A stretch of 64,000 bases of DNA from Bifidobacterium asteroides (GTDB taxonomy: Bacteria; Actinomycetota; Actinomycetes; Actinomycetales; Bifidobacteriaceae): contig NZ_QGLL01000001.1 of NCBI RefSeq assembly GCF_003202695.1, positions 62,001 to 126,000 of the forward strand, read 5' to 3'. Both the position numbers and the translations under genes were made by a program. Below are positions 51,816 to 61,302 of the stretch, in pieces. The notes below the pieces were generated by a model. It was not told where the DNA came from and did no database searches. It saw only the letters and a list, made by a program, of their open reading frames with translations. Within the stretch, counting starts at the first letter, position 1. Each line of letters starts with the position of its first letter.

Positions 51816-54467
51816 CTCATTTCCTTTCTCTTGGTTGTGTTCTTGGTGGGTGGAAATACTGAGGTCCCTGGTCAGGGCATCCATGTCGATTGGCTTGGCC
51901 TCTTTGACCGGCCTGGCCTTCAGGGGCGTATGCCGCAGCCGGTTGGCGTTGAGCACCACCGACAGGGAGGAGAAGGCCATGGCTGCACCGGCGATCATGG
52001 GGTTGAGCAGGAGGCCGATGAAGGGGTAGAGCATCCCGGCGGCGATGGGGATGCCCAGACCGTTGTACCCGAAGGCGAACCAGAGGTTCTGATGAATGTT
52101 GCGCATGGTCGCAGCAGACAGGTCGATGGCCTTGACGGCCGCGTTCAGATCGCCCGAGACCAGGGTCACGTCGGCGGACTCGATGGCCACGTCCGTTCCG
52201 GTGCCGATGGCCATGCCCAGATCGGCCTGTGCCAGGGCCGGTGCGTCGTTGATGCCGTCGCCGATCATGGCTACTTTGTGCCCTTGGGCCTGAAGGGCCT
52301 TGACGATGCTCGCCTTGTCTTCGGGATGGATTTGCGCCACTACCCGGGTGACTCCCACCTGGCCCCCGACCTGTTCGGCGGTGCCCTGGTTATCGCCGGT
52401 CAGCATGATGGTCTGGATGCTGCGCTTGTTCATGTCGTGGATGGCCTGCTTGGAGCCGGTCTTGACCTGGTCGGTCACTGCCAGGACCCCGGCAAGCCTG
52501 CCGTCGATGGATGCGAAGATGGTCGTACGGCCCTGGTCCTCCCAGCTGCGGGCGGTGTCGAAGAGGGATGGCGCGTCTGCCTGGTCCGCCATATTGTTCT
52601 CAAGTTCGATTCCCTTGCCTTCGAGCAGCCTGCGGTTGCCGACAAGGACATGCAAGGCGCCCCTGCCTGCTTCGAAGGAGCCGGAGGGGAAGGTCGCATC
52701 GATGCCTTCTCCGGTGACCGAATCGAAGTCCTCGGCCGGGACCAGCTCCAGGTTGCGGTCCTTGGCGGCCTGGACGATGGCCTGGGCCAGGGGGTGCTCG
52801 GAATTGCGCTCAGCGCTCGCGGCCGCCCTGATGAGCAGGTTTTCATCCATCCCCTGCACGCTCAAGGCATCAGCCAGTTCAGGTCGGCCCTGGGTTATGG
52901 TGCCGGTCTTGTCGAGGACGATGGTATCGACGTCATGGGCTCCTTGCAGGGCCTCTGCCGACCGGTAGAGCACCCCGGCACGGGCGCCGCGTCCGGTGCC
53001 GATCGTCACGGACAGGGGAGTGGCCAGACCCAAGGCGCAGGGGCAGGCGATGACCAGGACCGAGACCGCCGCCACGATTCCGTATACGCCTCGAGGCATG
53101 GGGCCGAACACCCACCAGGCTACGAAAGTCCAGAGCGCCACCAGGATGACCCCGGGGATGAAGATGGACGATATGCGGTCGGCCAGTTTCTGGATGGGTG
53201 CCTTGGAGGTCTGGGCCGTTTTGACCAGCCGGATGATCTGGGCCAGAACCGTGTCCTGCCCTACCTGGGTGGCCTTGTAGCGCAGGGAGCCCGTGCCGTT
53301 GACGGTGGCTCCTACCAGGGAATCGCCCTCCTGTTTGAGGACGGGCATGGGCTCGCCGGTTACCATGGATTCGTCCACGGAGGATGATCCGGATATGACC
53401 TGGCCGTCCACTGGCAGCTTCTCGCCTGGATGGACCTGAATCACGTCCCCGACGGCCACATCGTCGACGGCGATCTCCTGTGTGGTCTCCTTGCCGTCCT
53501 GGCCGATTCTCACCACGGTGGCGGTCTTGGGCCTGAGCCCGACAAGGGCACGGATGGCATCGCCGGTGCCGCGCCTGGCCCGTGCCTCCAGGATCTGACC
53601 GAGGATCATCAGGGTGATGATGGTGCCCACGGCTTCGTAGTAGGGTTCGCGGCTTCCCTCAGGCAGAAGTTGCGGGGCCACGGTGACAGCCAGTGAGTAC
53701 AGGAAGGCCGTTGCAGTGCCCAGGGCGACCAGGGAGTTCATCTCCGGGGCCCGGTGTGCCAGGGCCAGCCACCCGGTGCGGTGGATGGGCCAGCCCGAGT
53801 AGAACATAACCGGCAATATCAGGACCAGCTGGACCCAGGGGTTCATCAGAACGTGGGGCATGGGCAGGAACATGCCGAACATGGCCGGGATGAAGACCGG
53901 GAGCGTGAAAACCAGGGCTACGATGAATCGCCTGGTCAGGTCGCGGATTTCTGCCGTGCGCTCCTGATCCGCCTCATCCTGGTCGTTGCCGCCATTGGTC
54001 TGGGCGGACTTGACGGATTCGGCCTGTTGCAGGTTCTCGTCTTGTGACTGGCTGCCGTGTTCCTGCTTGGATTGTGTCTCCGTATTGTCGGTCGTCGGTC
54101 CATCGGTGGCCCGGAGCATTCCGTGGAGCATGTTCATCCCGCAGGCGAAGGGGTAGTCGCCGGCCTTGGGCGGGGTCAGCTGGATGGTCGAGGTTTGAAA
54201 GGCAGGCAGGGTCTTGTCGATGTTGAAGTCGTTGAAGACCACGTGCGAGGAGCATTCTCCGCTCTCCTGGCGGTCGAAGACCAGTTTGACCGGTCGCCCG
54301 GCCTGGACCTGGATCAGCTGGGGGCTGTATCCGCCCTTGACTGTGATATGGACGGTCTGGATGCCGCCCTCATCCTTGGCCTGAGCGGCCTTTCTGGGCG
54401 CGAAGAAGTACCAGATGATGCCTGCTGTTATGGCCAGGGCCACGATAAGGACCAAGATGCTGCTCAT
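51615..54467 (-). CDS. copA: Copper P1B-type ATPase with N-terminal cupredoxin-like and C-terminal YHS domain
   Basis: About 950 residues from ATG 54467; GTG 54476 is in frame but lies in the operator. Order: N-terminal membrane segment; cupredoxin-like domain (~35-125) with Cys, Met and His candidate ligands (S-G-E-C-S-S-H and F-A-C-G-M-N-M-L-H); acidic linker; then the ATPase with ~8 membrane segments, T-G-E-P (~372), C-P-C (~475), D-K-T-G-T (~518) and G-D-G-I-N-D-A-P. No N-terminal heavy-metal domain is present. The C-terminal ~50 residues form a YHS domain (D-P-V-C-G-M and F-C-S-Q-N-C). It exports Cu+ across the membrane. It is divergent from csoR. A promoter -10 seven bases upstream of ATG suggests a leaderless transcript. 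Confidence 0.9.
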   Translation of the reverse strand: MSSILVLIVALAITAGIIWYFFAPRKAAQAKDEGGIQTVHITVKGGYSPQLIQVQAGRPVKLVFDRQESGECSSHVVFNDFNIDKTLPAFQTSTIQLTPPKAGDYPFACGMNMLHGMLRATDGPTTDNTETQSKQEHGSQSQDENLQQAESVKSAQTNGGNDQDEADQERTAEIRDLTRRFIVALVFTLPVFIPAMFGMFLPMPHVLMNPWVQLVLILPVMFYSGWPIHRTGWLALAHRAPEMNSLVALGTATAFLYSLAVTVAPQLLPEGSREPYYEAVGTIITLMILGQILEARARRGTGDAIRALVGLRPKTATVVRIGQDGKETTQEIAVDDVAVGDVIQVHPGEKLPVDGQVISGSSSVDESMVTGEPMPVLKQEGDSLVGATVNGTGSLRYKATQVGQDTVLAQIIRLVKTAQTSKAPIQKLADRISSIFIPGVILVALWTFVAWWVFGPMPRGVYGIVAAVSVLVIACPCALGLATPLSVTIGTGRGARAGVLYRSAEALQGAHDVDTIVLDKTGTITQGRPELADALSVQGMDENLLIRAAASAERNSEHPLAQAIVQAAKDRNLELVPAEDFDSVTGEGIDATFPSGSFEAGRGALHVLVGNRRLLEGKGIELENNMADQADAPSLFDTARSWEDQGRTTIFASIDGRLAGVLAVTDQVKTGSKQAIHDMNKRSIQTIMLTGDNQGTAEQVGGQVGVTRVVAQIHPEDKASIVKALQAQGHKVAMIGDGINDAPALAQADLGMAIGTGTDVAIESADVTLVSGDLNAAVKAIDLSAATMRNIHQNLWFAFGYNGLGIPIAAGMLYPFIGLLLNPMIAGAAMAFSSLSVVLNANRLRHTPLKARPVKEAKPIDMDALTRDLSISTHQEHNQEKGNEMGLFHHHDDMQQDQAQADKVTDPVCGMSIDPGTAAAKRDYQGKTYYFCSQNCVNTFDADPQKVLNK

Positions 54468-54476
54468 GTGGCTCAC

Positions 54477-54495
54477 TATACCCCCCAGGGGTATA
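54477..54495. promoter_or_regulatory. CsoR operator, shared by copA and csoR
   Basis: TATACCCCCCAGGGGTATA, a near-perfect palindrome of the known CsoR type (TATACCC-GGGTATA). It lies between the divergent genes. Its right end supplies TATACT (54492-54497), a -10 for csoR; its left end supplies TATAGT read on the minus strand (54480-54475), a -10 for copA. CsoR bound here would block both; Cu+ releases it. Confidence 0.88.
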
Positions 54496-54587
54496 CTGAT
54501 AGTGAATTTCGAGATGGGTTTCTTGGATTTGGGTCGGTCCCGGCTCCGCCATGCAGGCCATGAAACAACCTAGGAATGGAGTACATC

Positions 54588-54869
54588 TTGCCCGGATATG
54601 CCAACGACAAAAAACGGACCATCACCAGACTCCGGCGTGTCGAAGGCCAGGTCAGGGCCATCGAGCAGATGGTCGAGTCGGACACCTACTGCATTGACAT
54701 CCTCACTCAGATCGCCGCCTCGACCAGCGCCTTGAAGTCGGTGGCTCTGACTCTGCTGGACGATCACATGAACCATTGCGTCCGCGAAGCTGCCGAAAAG
54801 GGAGGCGAGGAGGCCGACGAAAAGATGGAGGAGGCCTCCGAGGCAATCGCCCGCCTGGTCCGTTCTTAG
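54588..54869 (+). CDS. csoR: Copper-sensing repressor CsoR
   Basis: 93 residues if it starts at TTG 54588 (M-P-G-Y-A-N-D-K-K), which matches the family start and has GGAG six bases upstream; ATG 54576 (four residues longer) has its ribosome-binding site directly against it. The Cu+ ligands Cys 35, His 60 and Cys 64 have exactly the mycobacterial CsoR spacing. An all-helical tetramer that releases its operator when Cu+ binds. Divergent from copA around the shared palindrome. Confidence 0.94.
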   Translation: MPGYANDKKRTITRLRRVEGQVRAIEQMVESDTYCIDILTQIAASTSALKSVALTLLDDHMNHCVREAAEKGGEEADEKMEEASEAIARLVRS

Positions 54870-55033
54870 CAATCCTGGTCAGACAGGCCTAATACGCCAG
54901 GGAATAGCAGTCCATAAGCAACGGATATAGGCGTTCTTTCGTGAATCGCTGGACTCTCGTCTTTCTCCTGTTAGATTGAACTCCAGTCACGGGCCGCTCG
55001 GTCCTGGCAATGAGCGATCGAAGGGGAGAGGCA

Positions 55034-56398
55034 ATGTCGGAAACGAGCTGGGATTGGGCGGCCCTGATAGTGGTCGTCATCCTCTTTGCGGGGCTGGCCC
55101 TGCTGAGCAGAAAGACCAAGGTCAACTTCAGTTGGCGGGTCATCATAGCGACGGTGCTGGGAATCCTGGTAGGTGTGGGCTTCTCCGGTCACACGACTTA
55201 TGTGGGGGCATTCGGCAACGTCTGGTCCGAGGTCATTTCGGCCCTCGTAGTGCCGCTCCTGCTCTTCAGCATCATCGCCAGCATAGGCCGTATCGGCGGG
55301 TCCGGTCGGCTGAAAAACATCAGTCTGAAGACCATCGTTCTGCTGCTGGTCAACACGTTCACGGCCGCCGTGATCGCTCTGGTTCTAGGGCTGCTCTTCC
55401 AGGTCGGCAAAGGGTTCGATCAGGCTCTGCCCAAGGGGGCCAAGCCTCACGAGGTGCCGGGAGTGGTTGATACCCTGATCGGTCTCTTCCCCTCGAATCT
55501 GGCAGACAACTGGGCCCACAACCAGGTCATTCCTGTGGTGATCTTCGCCATCCTCCTGGCCGTCTCTTTGAATAAGGCCGCATCAACCTCTCGCGGGGAA
55601 CAGAGTGTGGCCCCCTTCAAGGCTTTTGTGGAAGCGGGCAATGTGGTCCTATCCAAGGCCACTCAAATCGTGGTCGGTTTCACTCCTTATGCGGTCCTGT
55701 CCCTGATCGCCGCCGCGATCGGTCGCAGCAATCTGAAAAGTCTTCTGCCCCTGCTTGCTGTTCTTCTGGTGGCCTACCTGGGTCTGGCCATTCAGCTTTT
55801 CCTGGTCCAACCCCTGATTCTGGCCCTCGTCGGTCGGGTCAATCCTCTGCCCTTCTTCCGCTCCCTTTGGCCGGCGGGGGTGGTGGCCTTCACCTCTGAG
55901 AGCAGCATCGGCACCATTCCTGTCACGGTTCGTCAGTTGCGCTCGGCCGGGGTTCCTGAAGAGACGGCTTCCTTCGTGGCCAGTCTGGGAGCCAATCTGG
56001 GCATGCCCGGATGCGCCGGGCTCTGGCCCGTTCTCCTGGCTGTCTTCGCCATCAATGCCCAGGGGATTCCTTACACCCCCTTGCGCTTCGCTCTCCTGAT
56101 CGTCTTTGCTCTGGTGGTTTCCGTGGGGACGGTGGGCGTGCCCGGTACAGCCACAATCACCGCCACCTCTCTCTTCACCGCGGCTGGCCTGCCCGTACCC
56201 TTCATCGCTATCATGCAGCCTATTTCCCAGCTGGTGGATATGGGCCGCACGCTGGTGAACGTGGCTGGTGCCGCCAATACCGCAGTCATCGTGGCCAGGA
56301 CCGAGAATGAGCTGGACCTTGATCTTTACCAGGGCCGCAAGGTCTTCGACGACCAGGACATTGAAGAGGATAAAGAGATGCAACAGGCAGAAGACTAG
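55034..56398 (+). CDS. Dicarboxylate/amino acid:cation symporter (DAACS family)
   Basis: 454 residues from ATG 55034, after GGGAGAGG; ATG 55010 has no such site. Eight membrane segments plus re-entrant loops. The S-S-x-G-T motif of hairpin 1 is present as S-E-S-S-I-G-T-I-P, followed by G-A-N-L-G-M-P-G (the N-M-D-G position, here N-L-G-M-P). This motif change and the C-terminal V-G-V-P-G-T resemble the L-cystine/serine-type members more than GltP. It takes up an amino acid or dicarboxylate with Na+ or H+. The stop shares CTAG with the convergent pseudogene. Confidence 0.88.
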   Translation: MSETSWDWAALIVVVILFAGLALLSRKTKVNFSWRVIIATVLGILVGVGFSGHTTYVGAFGNVWSEVISALVVPLLLFSIIASIGRIGGSGRLKNISLKTIVLLLVNTFTAAVIALVLGLLFQVGKGFDQALPKGAKPHEVPGVVDTLIGLFPSNLADNWAHNQVIPVVIFAILLAVSLNKAASTSRGEQSVAPFKAFVEAGNVVLSKATQIVVGFTPYAVLSLIAAAIGRSNLKSLLPLLAVLLVAYLGLAIQLFLVQPLILALVGRVNPLPFFRSLWPAGVVAFTSESSIGTIPVTVRQLRSAGVPEETASFVASLGANLGMPGCAGLWPVLLAVFAINAQGIPYTPLRFALLIVFALVVSVGTVGVPGTATITATSLFTAAGLPVPFIAIMQPISQLVDMGRTLVNVAGAANTAVIVARTENELDLDLYQGRKVFDDQDIEEDKEMQQAED

Positions 56399-57297
56399 GC
56401 CCGGATGCGTTCCATTTCTGCGCACATGAGCAGGAAGGCGCCCACACCGTGCATGTCGTTGATGCTAGTGGGTCGCTGGCGGTATTCCTCATAGCTGCCG
56501 GGGCCGGTTCCTAACAGATGTCGCCGATGAGGAGGTCATCCTCCTGCTGCTCAAGGCTCGTTATGACTCCTCGTACTCCTTGTTGCCCCGCTTCCAGATA
56601 GGCCTTGTCCGGAATGCCTTGGGTCTACAAGCCTTGCAGGTGGCGGCCACGAAGAGACTGGTGCAGGAGTTCTCAGGCCAGTCGCCCTCTTTGCCAACGT
56701 TGTCGAGAACCTGCCATCAGCGGCCGTCGGGACCCGGATAGCGACAGACGGCAGTCAGCAGGTTGCCGGCCAGGTTTCGCATATCCTCGCGGTCCGGGTG
56801 CCCTGCGGCAGCAGTTGCGGTTCAGTGACCACTGCCATGGTCACCCAGTCGATGGACCGTCCCCCAGCATTCGGGCGAGAGGCCTGTTACAGGGTCGGCC
56901 CAGGGTTCTTTCCGGTCGGGATCATAGGCGTGCCGCCAGAGCCCGGTTTCAGGAACGCGGGTTTTCTTCTGCATCAGGAGGGCCTGCCTGACAGCCTCGT
57001 CCACCACATTCCTGCGTCCGAAGCGGGTGCCGTATTCCGCCATTATTGAGCCGCCCATATAGAGCTCGTCCAGCCGCATCCGCCTCGGTACTCCGTCGTT
57101 GTGCCAGAATCCGCCCTCGTCGTTCTTCGGATAGGCTCCAAGGTCGTCGGCCAACTGGGGTCCGGTCCGGTCTTGTACCGGGGGGGGATCCGGAAATGGT
57201 CATAGAGCGGAGCGAGGAGGATGCCTGGCTGGATGTCGTCCAAGCATGCGCGATCGTGATTGAGTACGTGGCCCTGTTCATTTCGCAATGCCGGCAT
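56395..57297 (-). pseudogene. GH105 unsaturated rhamnogalacturonyl hydrolase, broken
   Basis: Read on the minus strand, pieces of a GH105 (YteR/YesR-type) enzyme appear in order across several frames: L-D-D-I-Q-P-G-I-L-L-A-P-L-Y near 57210, G-F-W-H-N-D-G-V and L-D-E-L-Y-M-G-G near 57080, T-G-L-W-R-H-A-Y-D near 56930, W-V-T-M-A-V-V near 56840, V-L-D-N-V-G-K-E-G-D-W-P-E near 56690, and the ending N-D-M-H-G-V-G-A-F-L-L-M near 56440. At least four frameshifts or stops break it, and the N-terminal ~70 residues are missing. In life it would remove the unsaturated uronic acid from pectin disaccharides. Its stop overlaps the symporter's end. Confidence 0.75.
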
Positions 57298-57301
57298 CCT
57301 G

Positions 57302-57469
57302 CGTGGTGATGCAAGGGATCAGATCTATCGTCCCTTGCCAGAGGTGGTGCTGGAGCGGATTGACCAGGGCTTCCTTGAAGAGACCATTTCCGGCGAGCAT
57401 TTCGCAAAGTACTTCATGGCTAATGCCGAGGATGGGAAGATCGAAGAGATGATTGCCGCTCGCCTGTAA
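57302..57469 (+). pseudogene. C-terminal fragment of an unidentified gene
   Basis: About 55 codons ending in TAA 57467-57469, with a well-mixed, acidic composition (E-E-T-I-S-G-E-H-F-A-K-Y-F at its centre) and codon use like neighbouring genes. No start or ribosome-binding site fits. It looks like the tail of a larger gene, cut when the region decayed along with the GH105 gene. I cannot name the family. Confidence 0.4.
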
Positions 57470-57493
57470 AAGCAGCTTGGCAGGCCTGAATAT

Positions 57494-57535
57494 AAAAGAC
57501 GCCGTCGACGAGGAAGACTCCTTGCCAACGGCATC
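57494..57535 (-). terminator. Terminator after tRNA-Leu
   Basis: GACGCCGT at 57498-57505 pairs with ACGGCATC at 57528-57535 (one G-U pair). On the minus strand it is followed by TTTTAT. It lies just downstream of tRNA-Leu. Confidence 0.75.
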
Positions 57536-57543
57536 TCGTTTCG

Positions 57544-57626
57544 TGCGAACGGAGGGAGTTGAACCCTCACGAGCATCAGCTCACTGCCACCTGAAGACAG
57601 CGCGTCTACCATTCCGCCACGTTCGC
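57544..57626 (-). tRNA. tRNA-Leu (anticodon CAG)
   Basis: 83-nt class II tRNA on the minus strand: acceptor GCGAACG pairs with CGTTCGC plus discriminator A; T arm GGTTCAACTCC; anticodon stem CTGTC/GGCAG with loop TTCAGGT, giving anticodon CAG; long variable arm TGAGC...GCTCG. CCA is not encoded. It sits 57 bp downstream of tgt on the same strand. Confidence 0.95.
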
Positions 57627-57682
57627 AGACAACTGGAAAGGTTAGCACGGTTGTCTGCACGGCGCAATGATGGCGTGTTGGT

Positions 57683-58981
57683 TCAACCTTTGGATCCGTG
57701 GGCGTAGAATCTCGCCAGCGTCTCCCGCTTGTACTCGTCGAAGTAGCCGCCGTCGATGGACTGGCGTATCTCGTCCAGCAGTCTCACAAAGAAGCGTTCG
57801 TTGTGTATGGTGGCCAGCGTGTAGCCGTTGAGTTCATGGGCGCGAAGCAGATGGTCGATGTAGGCCCGGGAGTAGTGGGTGCAGGTGTAGCAGTCGCAGT
57901 CCTCTTCGATGGGCCTGAAATCAGCCTTGAACTGGGCGCGCTTGATGTTCCAGCGGCCGTCACGGGTGAAGACGGCCCCGTTGCGGCCGCAACGGGCCGG
58001 GGATACGCAGTCGAATGTGTCTCCGCCGTTCTCCACGCCTGCGAAGATGTCGTCCACAGCAGCGATGCCCAGCACATGCCTGGGTCGGGATTCGGGCATC
58101 TCGTCGCAGATCCAGGCGCAGGTCTGCCCCAGCAGCCGTTTCTCAATAGCGCCTCCGATGCCTACGCCGTCGAAGTCCAGGGATGCAATCTGACGGGCGG
58201 CTCGTCGGCGCAGATCCTCATAGTTGGCCCCCTGCACTACGCCGAACAGCGCCTGGTAGGGTTTCCCGGTCCGCACCTGGGTCAGCCTGTGGTGCTCGTC
58301 CACACAGCGTTTCGCCCAACGGAAAGTGCGCTCCACTGACTGCTCTTGGTAGGTTCGGGTGTTCATCAGGGTGGTCAGCTCGTCGAAGGCGAACATGATA
58401 TCGGCGCCGATGCGGTGCTGGATGCCCATGGAGATCTCAGCCGAGAAGCGGTGCCGGTCGCCGTTGAGCGGGGACTTGAAGGTGACTCCGTCCTCATCCA
58501 CGAAGGCCAGGCGCTCCTTGCCTTCGGCGATCACTTGGTCCGACTTCATGCCAGTCACGTCCATGGCCAGGGTTTTCTTGAATCCCGCCCCCAGCGAGAG
58601 GACCTGAAAGCCGCCTGAGTCGGTGTAGGTGGGGCCATCCCAGTTCATGAACCGGGCCAGGCCTCCAGCTTGGTCCAGAATATCTGGGCCGGGACGTTCG
58701 AACAGGTGGAAGGCGTTGGCCAGAAGGACCTGGGCGCCCAGCTGCCGCATCTGTTCGGGCAGGACGGCCTTCATGGCCGCCTGGGTGGCCACAGGGATGA
58801 ATGCGGGAGTGTGGATGTCTCCGTGAGGGGTGTGGATGATGCCGGTGCGGCCGTAGCGGCGGCCATTGCGTCCCAGGCCTTCGGGGGTGTCGGGCAAACG
58901 GTTCAGGGTCTCGAAAGAGAAAGCGGTGCGGTCGCCGGGTTGGCCTGGCGTGGCTCCCAACGGGTTGGTGATCAGGCTCAT
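57683..58981 (-). CDS. tgt: tRNA-guanine transglycosylase
   Basis: 432 residues, a little longer than the usual ~375-400 because of an N-terminal extension. The catalytic region Y-T-D-S-G-G-F-Q and the zinc site C-D-C-Y-T-C-T-H are present, with P-F-x-P-V-A-T type T-P-A-F-I-P-V-A-T at the start. It exchanges guanine 34 of GUN-anticodon tRNAs (Asp, Asn, His, Tyr) for a queuine precursor. No other queuosine gene is in the window, so the base may be salvaged. ATG 58981 has TGGAA upstream. Confidence 0.95.
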   Translation of the reverse strand: MSLITNPLGATPGQPGDRTAFSFETLNRLPDTPEGLGRNGRRYGRTGIIHTPHGDIHTPAFIPVATQAAMKAVLPEQMRQLGAQVLLANAFHLFERPGPDILDQAGGLARFMNWDGPTYTDSGGFQVLSLGAGFKKTLAMDVTGMKSDQVIAEGKERLAFVDEDGVTFKSPLNGDRHRFSAEISMGIQHRIGADIMFAFDELTTLMNTRTYQEQSVERTFRWAKRCVDEHHRLTQVRTGKPYQALFGVVQGANYEDLRRRAARQIASLDFDGVGIGGAIEKRLLGQTCAWICDEMPESRPRHVLGIAAVDDIFAGVENGGDTFDCVSPARCGRNGAVFTRDGRWNIKRAQFKADFRPIEEDCDCYTCTHYSRAYIDHLLRAHELNGYTLATIHNERFFVRLLDEIRQSIDGGYFDEYKRETLARFYAHGSKG

Positions 58982-59212
58982 GGTTCCACTGTATCCAAGA
59001 CATCCAACCGTCCCCTGCTGCCCGGTGGGTAGTCGATATGACTTTCATGCAATGTCCAGATAATATTCAGCATTCCAGCTCTAGACTTAGTAGCAATGCA
59101 CGCGAGGGCCCTCTTCGCCTGTGAGTCGGAAACGGCAAAAAGCACAGGCGACGGGGTAGATTGACAAGCGTGACCGAATAGCAGGCAGCGGCATTGATCC
59201 GAAGGAGCAGAA

Positions 59213-61105
59213 ATGGCTGAAGAGCACAAGGTCGACCCTTGGAGGGGCGGCGACGATGGTCAGTCCTGGCAGCCAAGCCACATCGAGCGCGGGGCCGCCG
59301 ATCAGGGGCAGGAGGCGGGAGCCTTCAAGGACCAGACCGACTCTGCGCAAACCTCCGTATCAGAAGAAGGCGATCAGCAGACCCGGGTCTTGGATCAGAG
59401 GCCTACGACCCCTATTCCTATGTCTGGTAGTGACGCCCGGGCCGCGACTACGAAAAACGGGTCGAATGACGATCGCAGCGCCGGGGCTTCAGCACCCCTT
59501 GTCAACGGCTCGACCGTAGGGCAGGATGCACAGACACAACAGCAGCCTCACTATCGGCCAGCGCCGGAGTATGGAGCCTATGCTCCTGCAGGCTCAGGTC
59601 CATCTGCCAACGACGGACGGAATGGGGCCGCTGATGAGGGTCAGCAGCAGACGAGTCAGGGGTATGGCTCCGGTCCTCAGCGGGGCTTCTTCGGACAATA
59701 TGGGTATCCAGGCCAGTTCGGTCAGAACGGCCAGGCGGGTCAGCCCGGCCAGAATGTCGGCCAGAACCCTCAGGGTGGGCAACCCTCGGGCCAGGGACCC
59801 TTTGCGCCTTTCGGCTCCGGCGGCCCCAACGGCCAGCCTGGTCCTGCCAATAACGCCAGCAGCAGCATGAGCGGCACGGGCAAGTACGTCTTTACCGCCG
59901 TGGTGGCCGCCCTAGTAGCTGCAGCCCTTATGCTGGGCCTAGGCTGGGCGGCGCTGTCCAACGGATGGATCACCCCGCCTTCATCCCCCTCGCTCAGCGG
60001 AGTCTCCTCCAACTCCTCGGGTCAGGGCACGGCCAAGGTTCAGGGCGGTCAGGCTCCTGACTGGCAGGACATCAGCAAACAGGTCTCCGAGTCCGTGGTC
60101 TCCATCCAGGTGAAGGCCAAGAGCGGGGTGGGGGCCGGATCAGGCGCGGTCTTTGACACTCAGGGCCATGTGGTCACCAACAACCACGTGATCGATGGTG
60201 CCAAGGAGATCCACGTCACTCTCTCTAACGGGCAGATGTATACGGCCAAGGTTGTCGGCACCGACACCACTGCCGATCTGGCCATTCTCAGCCTGGATCA
60301 GGCGCCGTCCGATCTGAAGCCTGTGAAGTTCGCCGACTCCGAAAAGCTGGCCGTGGGCGAGAATGTCATGGCCATCGGCAACCCTCTAGGCTACGAGAAC
60401 ACGGCCACCACCGGCATTGTTTCGGCTCTGAACCGCCCGGTCTCGGTCCTGGATGAGAGCAACAACAACCCCATCGTGACCAATGCGGTCCAGCTGGATG
60501 CGGCCATCAACCCCGGAAACTCGGGCGGCCCCACATTCAACGCGGCAGGCGAGGTGATCGGGATCAACTCCTCTATCGCTTCCATGGCCTCCTCCAAGTC
60601 TGAGGCAGGGTCCATCGGCATCGGATTTGCCATCCCGTCAAACCTGGTCAAGCGGGTCGCCGGCGAGATCATCAAGGATGGCAAAGCCAAGCACGTCTCC
60701 TTGGGCGTCACCATCCAGAGCAGCACAGCCCAGGCAGACGGGGTCACCCGCGGCGGCGCCGAGGTCACCAATGTGGTTTCGGGCTCCCCGGCTGACAAGG
60801 CCGGGATCAAGGTCGGAGACACCATCGTGGCTTTCAATGGCCATGCTGTCAACAACAACTACTCTCTGCTGGGCTTTGTCCGAGCAGCCGCCTTTGGCGA
60901 CTCGGTCAAGATCACCGTGGTGCGCGACGGCAAGACCGCCGAGGTGAACGCCACCCTGGACAGCGAGGAGCAGACCGTACAGGGCAAGCCCAGGACCAAC
61001 AGGAGGAACTCGGACGGCAGTGGTCAGGACGGCGACTCCGACCAGGGCGGTTCGGGCGACGACGATGATTCCATGGATCCCTTCCGCTTCTTCTTCGGGC
61101 AGTGA
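59213..61105 (+). CDS. HtrA/DegP-like trypsin-type serine protease with PDZ domain
   Basis: 630 residues; ATG 59213 after AAGGAG. A long polar N-terminal region (~1-220), with Gly/Gln/Pro-rich G-Q repeats from ~155 to 215, lies on the cytoplasmic side. One membrane segment (~223-245) follows, then the trypsin-like domain with His 325 (N-N-H-V-I-D-G), Asp 355 (A-D-L-A-I) and Ser 437 (G-N-S-G-G-P), and a PDZ domain (~505-590). The tail is Asp/Gly-rich. It degrades or refolds damaged exported proteins. A remarkable duplicated terminator follows. Confidence 0.94.
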   Translation: MAEEHKVDPWRGGDDGQSWQPSHIERGAADQGQEAGAFKDQTDSAQTSVSEEGDQQTRVLDQRPTTPIPMSGSDARAATTKNGSNDDRSAGASAPLVNGSTVGQDAQTQQQPHYRPAPEYGAYAPAGSGPSANDGRNGAADEGQQQTSQGYGSGPQRGFFGQYGYPGQFGQNGQAGQPGQNVGQNPQGGQPSGQGPFAPFGSGGPNGQPGPANNASSSMSGTGKYVFTAVVAALVAAALMLGLGWAALSNGWITPPSSPSLSGVSSNSSGQGTAKVQGGQAPDWQDISKQVSESVVSIQVKAKSGVGAGSGAVFDTQGHVVTNNHVIDGAKEIHVTLSNGQMYTAKVVGTDTTADLAILSLDQAPSDLKPVKFADSEKLAVGENVMAIGNPLGYENTATTGIVSALNRPVSVLDESNNNPIVTNAVQLDAAINPGNSGGPTFNAAGEVIGINSSIASMASSKSEAGSIGIGFAIPSNLVKRVAGEIIKDGKAKHVSLGVTIQSSTAQADGVTRGGAEVTNVVSGSPADKAGIKVGDTIVAFNGHAVNNNYSLLGFVRAAAFGDSVKITVVRDGKTAEVNATLDSEEQTVQGKPRTNRRNSDGSGQDGDSDQGGSGDDDDSMDPFRFFFGQ

Positions 61106-61110
61106 TCCGG

Positions 61111-61160
61111 CACTAAACCCAGGGGCCGCATCCGTCACTAAACCCAGGGGCCGCATCCGT
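61111..61160 (+). repeat. Two exact 25-bp tandem copies after htrA
   Basis: The 25-bp unit beginning CACTAAACCCAGGGGCC occurs at 61111-61135 and 61136-61160 without a mismatch, directly after the htrA stop. Each copy carries the left arm of the terminator stem. Confidence 0.97.
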
Positions 61161-61183
61161 CACGTGGCGGGTGCGGTCCCTGG
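61144..61183 (+). terminator. Strong terminator stem with a duplicated left arm
   Basis: The left arm CCAGGGGCCGCATCCGTCAC (61144-61163) pairs with GTGGCGGGTGCGGTCCCTGG (61164-61183) almost fully; the four differences leave mostly G-U type pairs. Because the left arm also occurs 25 bp upstream (61119-61138), two alternative hairpins are possible. The T run is weak. Confidence 0.75.
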
Positions 61184-61302
61184 TCATATCCGTTGCTCAT
61201 TGCCGGCCCTAGCGCGGTATAAGCTTGAAATGTCAAGAGCAGAAGAGAGCCGTGTTCCGGCTGCGGCTGCCGGGTCGACAAGCCCGGAGCGGGGAAGTGG
61301 TC

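Noticed and set aside
51783-53387. 534-codon open frame on the plus strand
   Set aside because: Antisense shadow of copA; composition is that of a reversed high-GC gene and no domain is visible.
57544-58981. Functional link between tgt and tRNA-Leu
   Set aside because: Tgt modifies tRNAs for Asp, Asn, His and Tyr; tRNA-Leu(CAG) is not a substrate. The adjacency is probably incidental.
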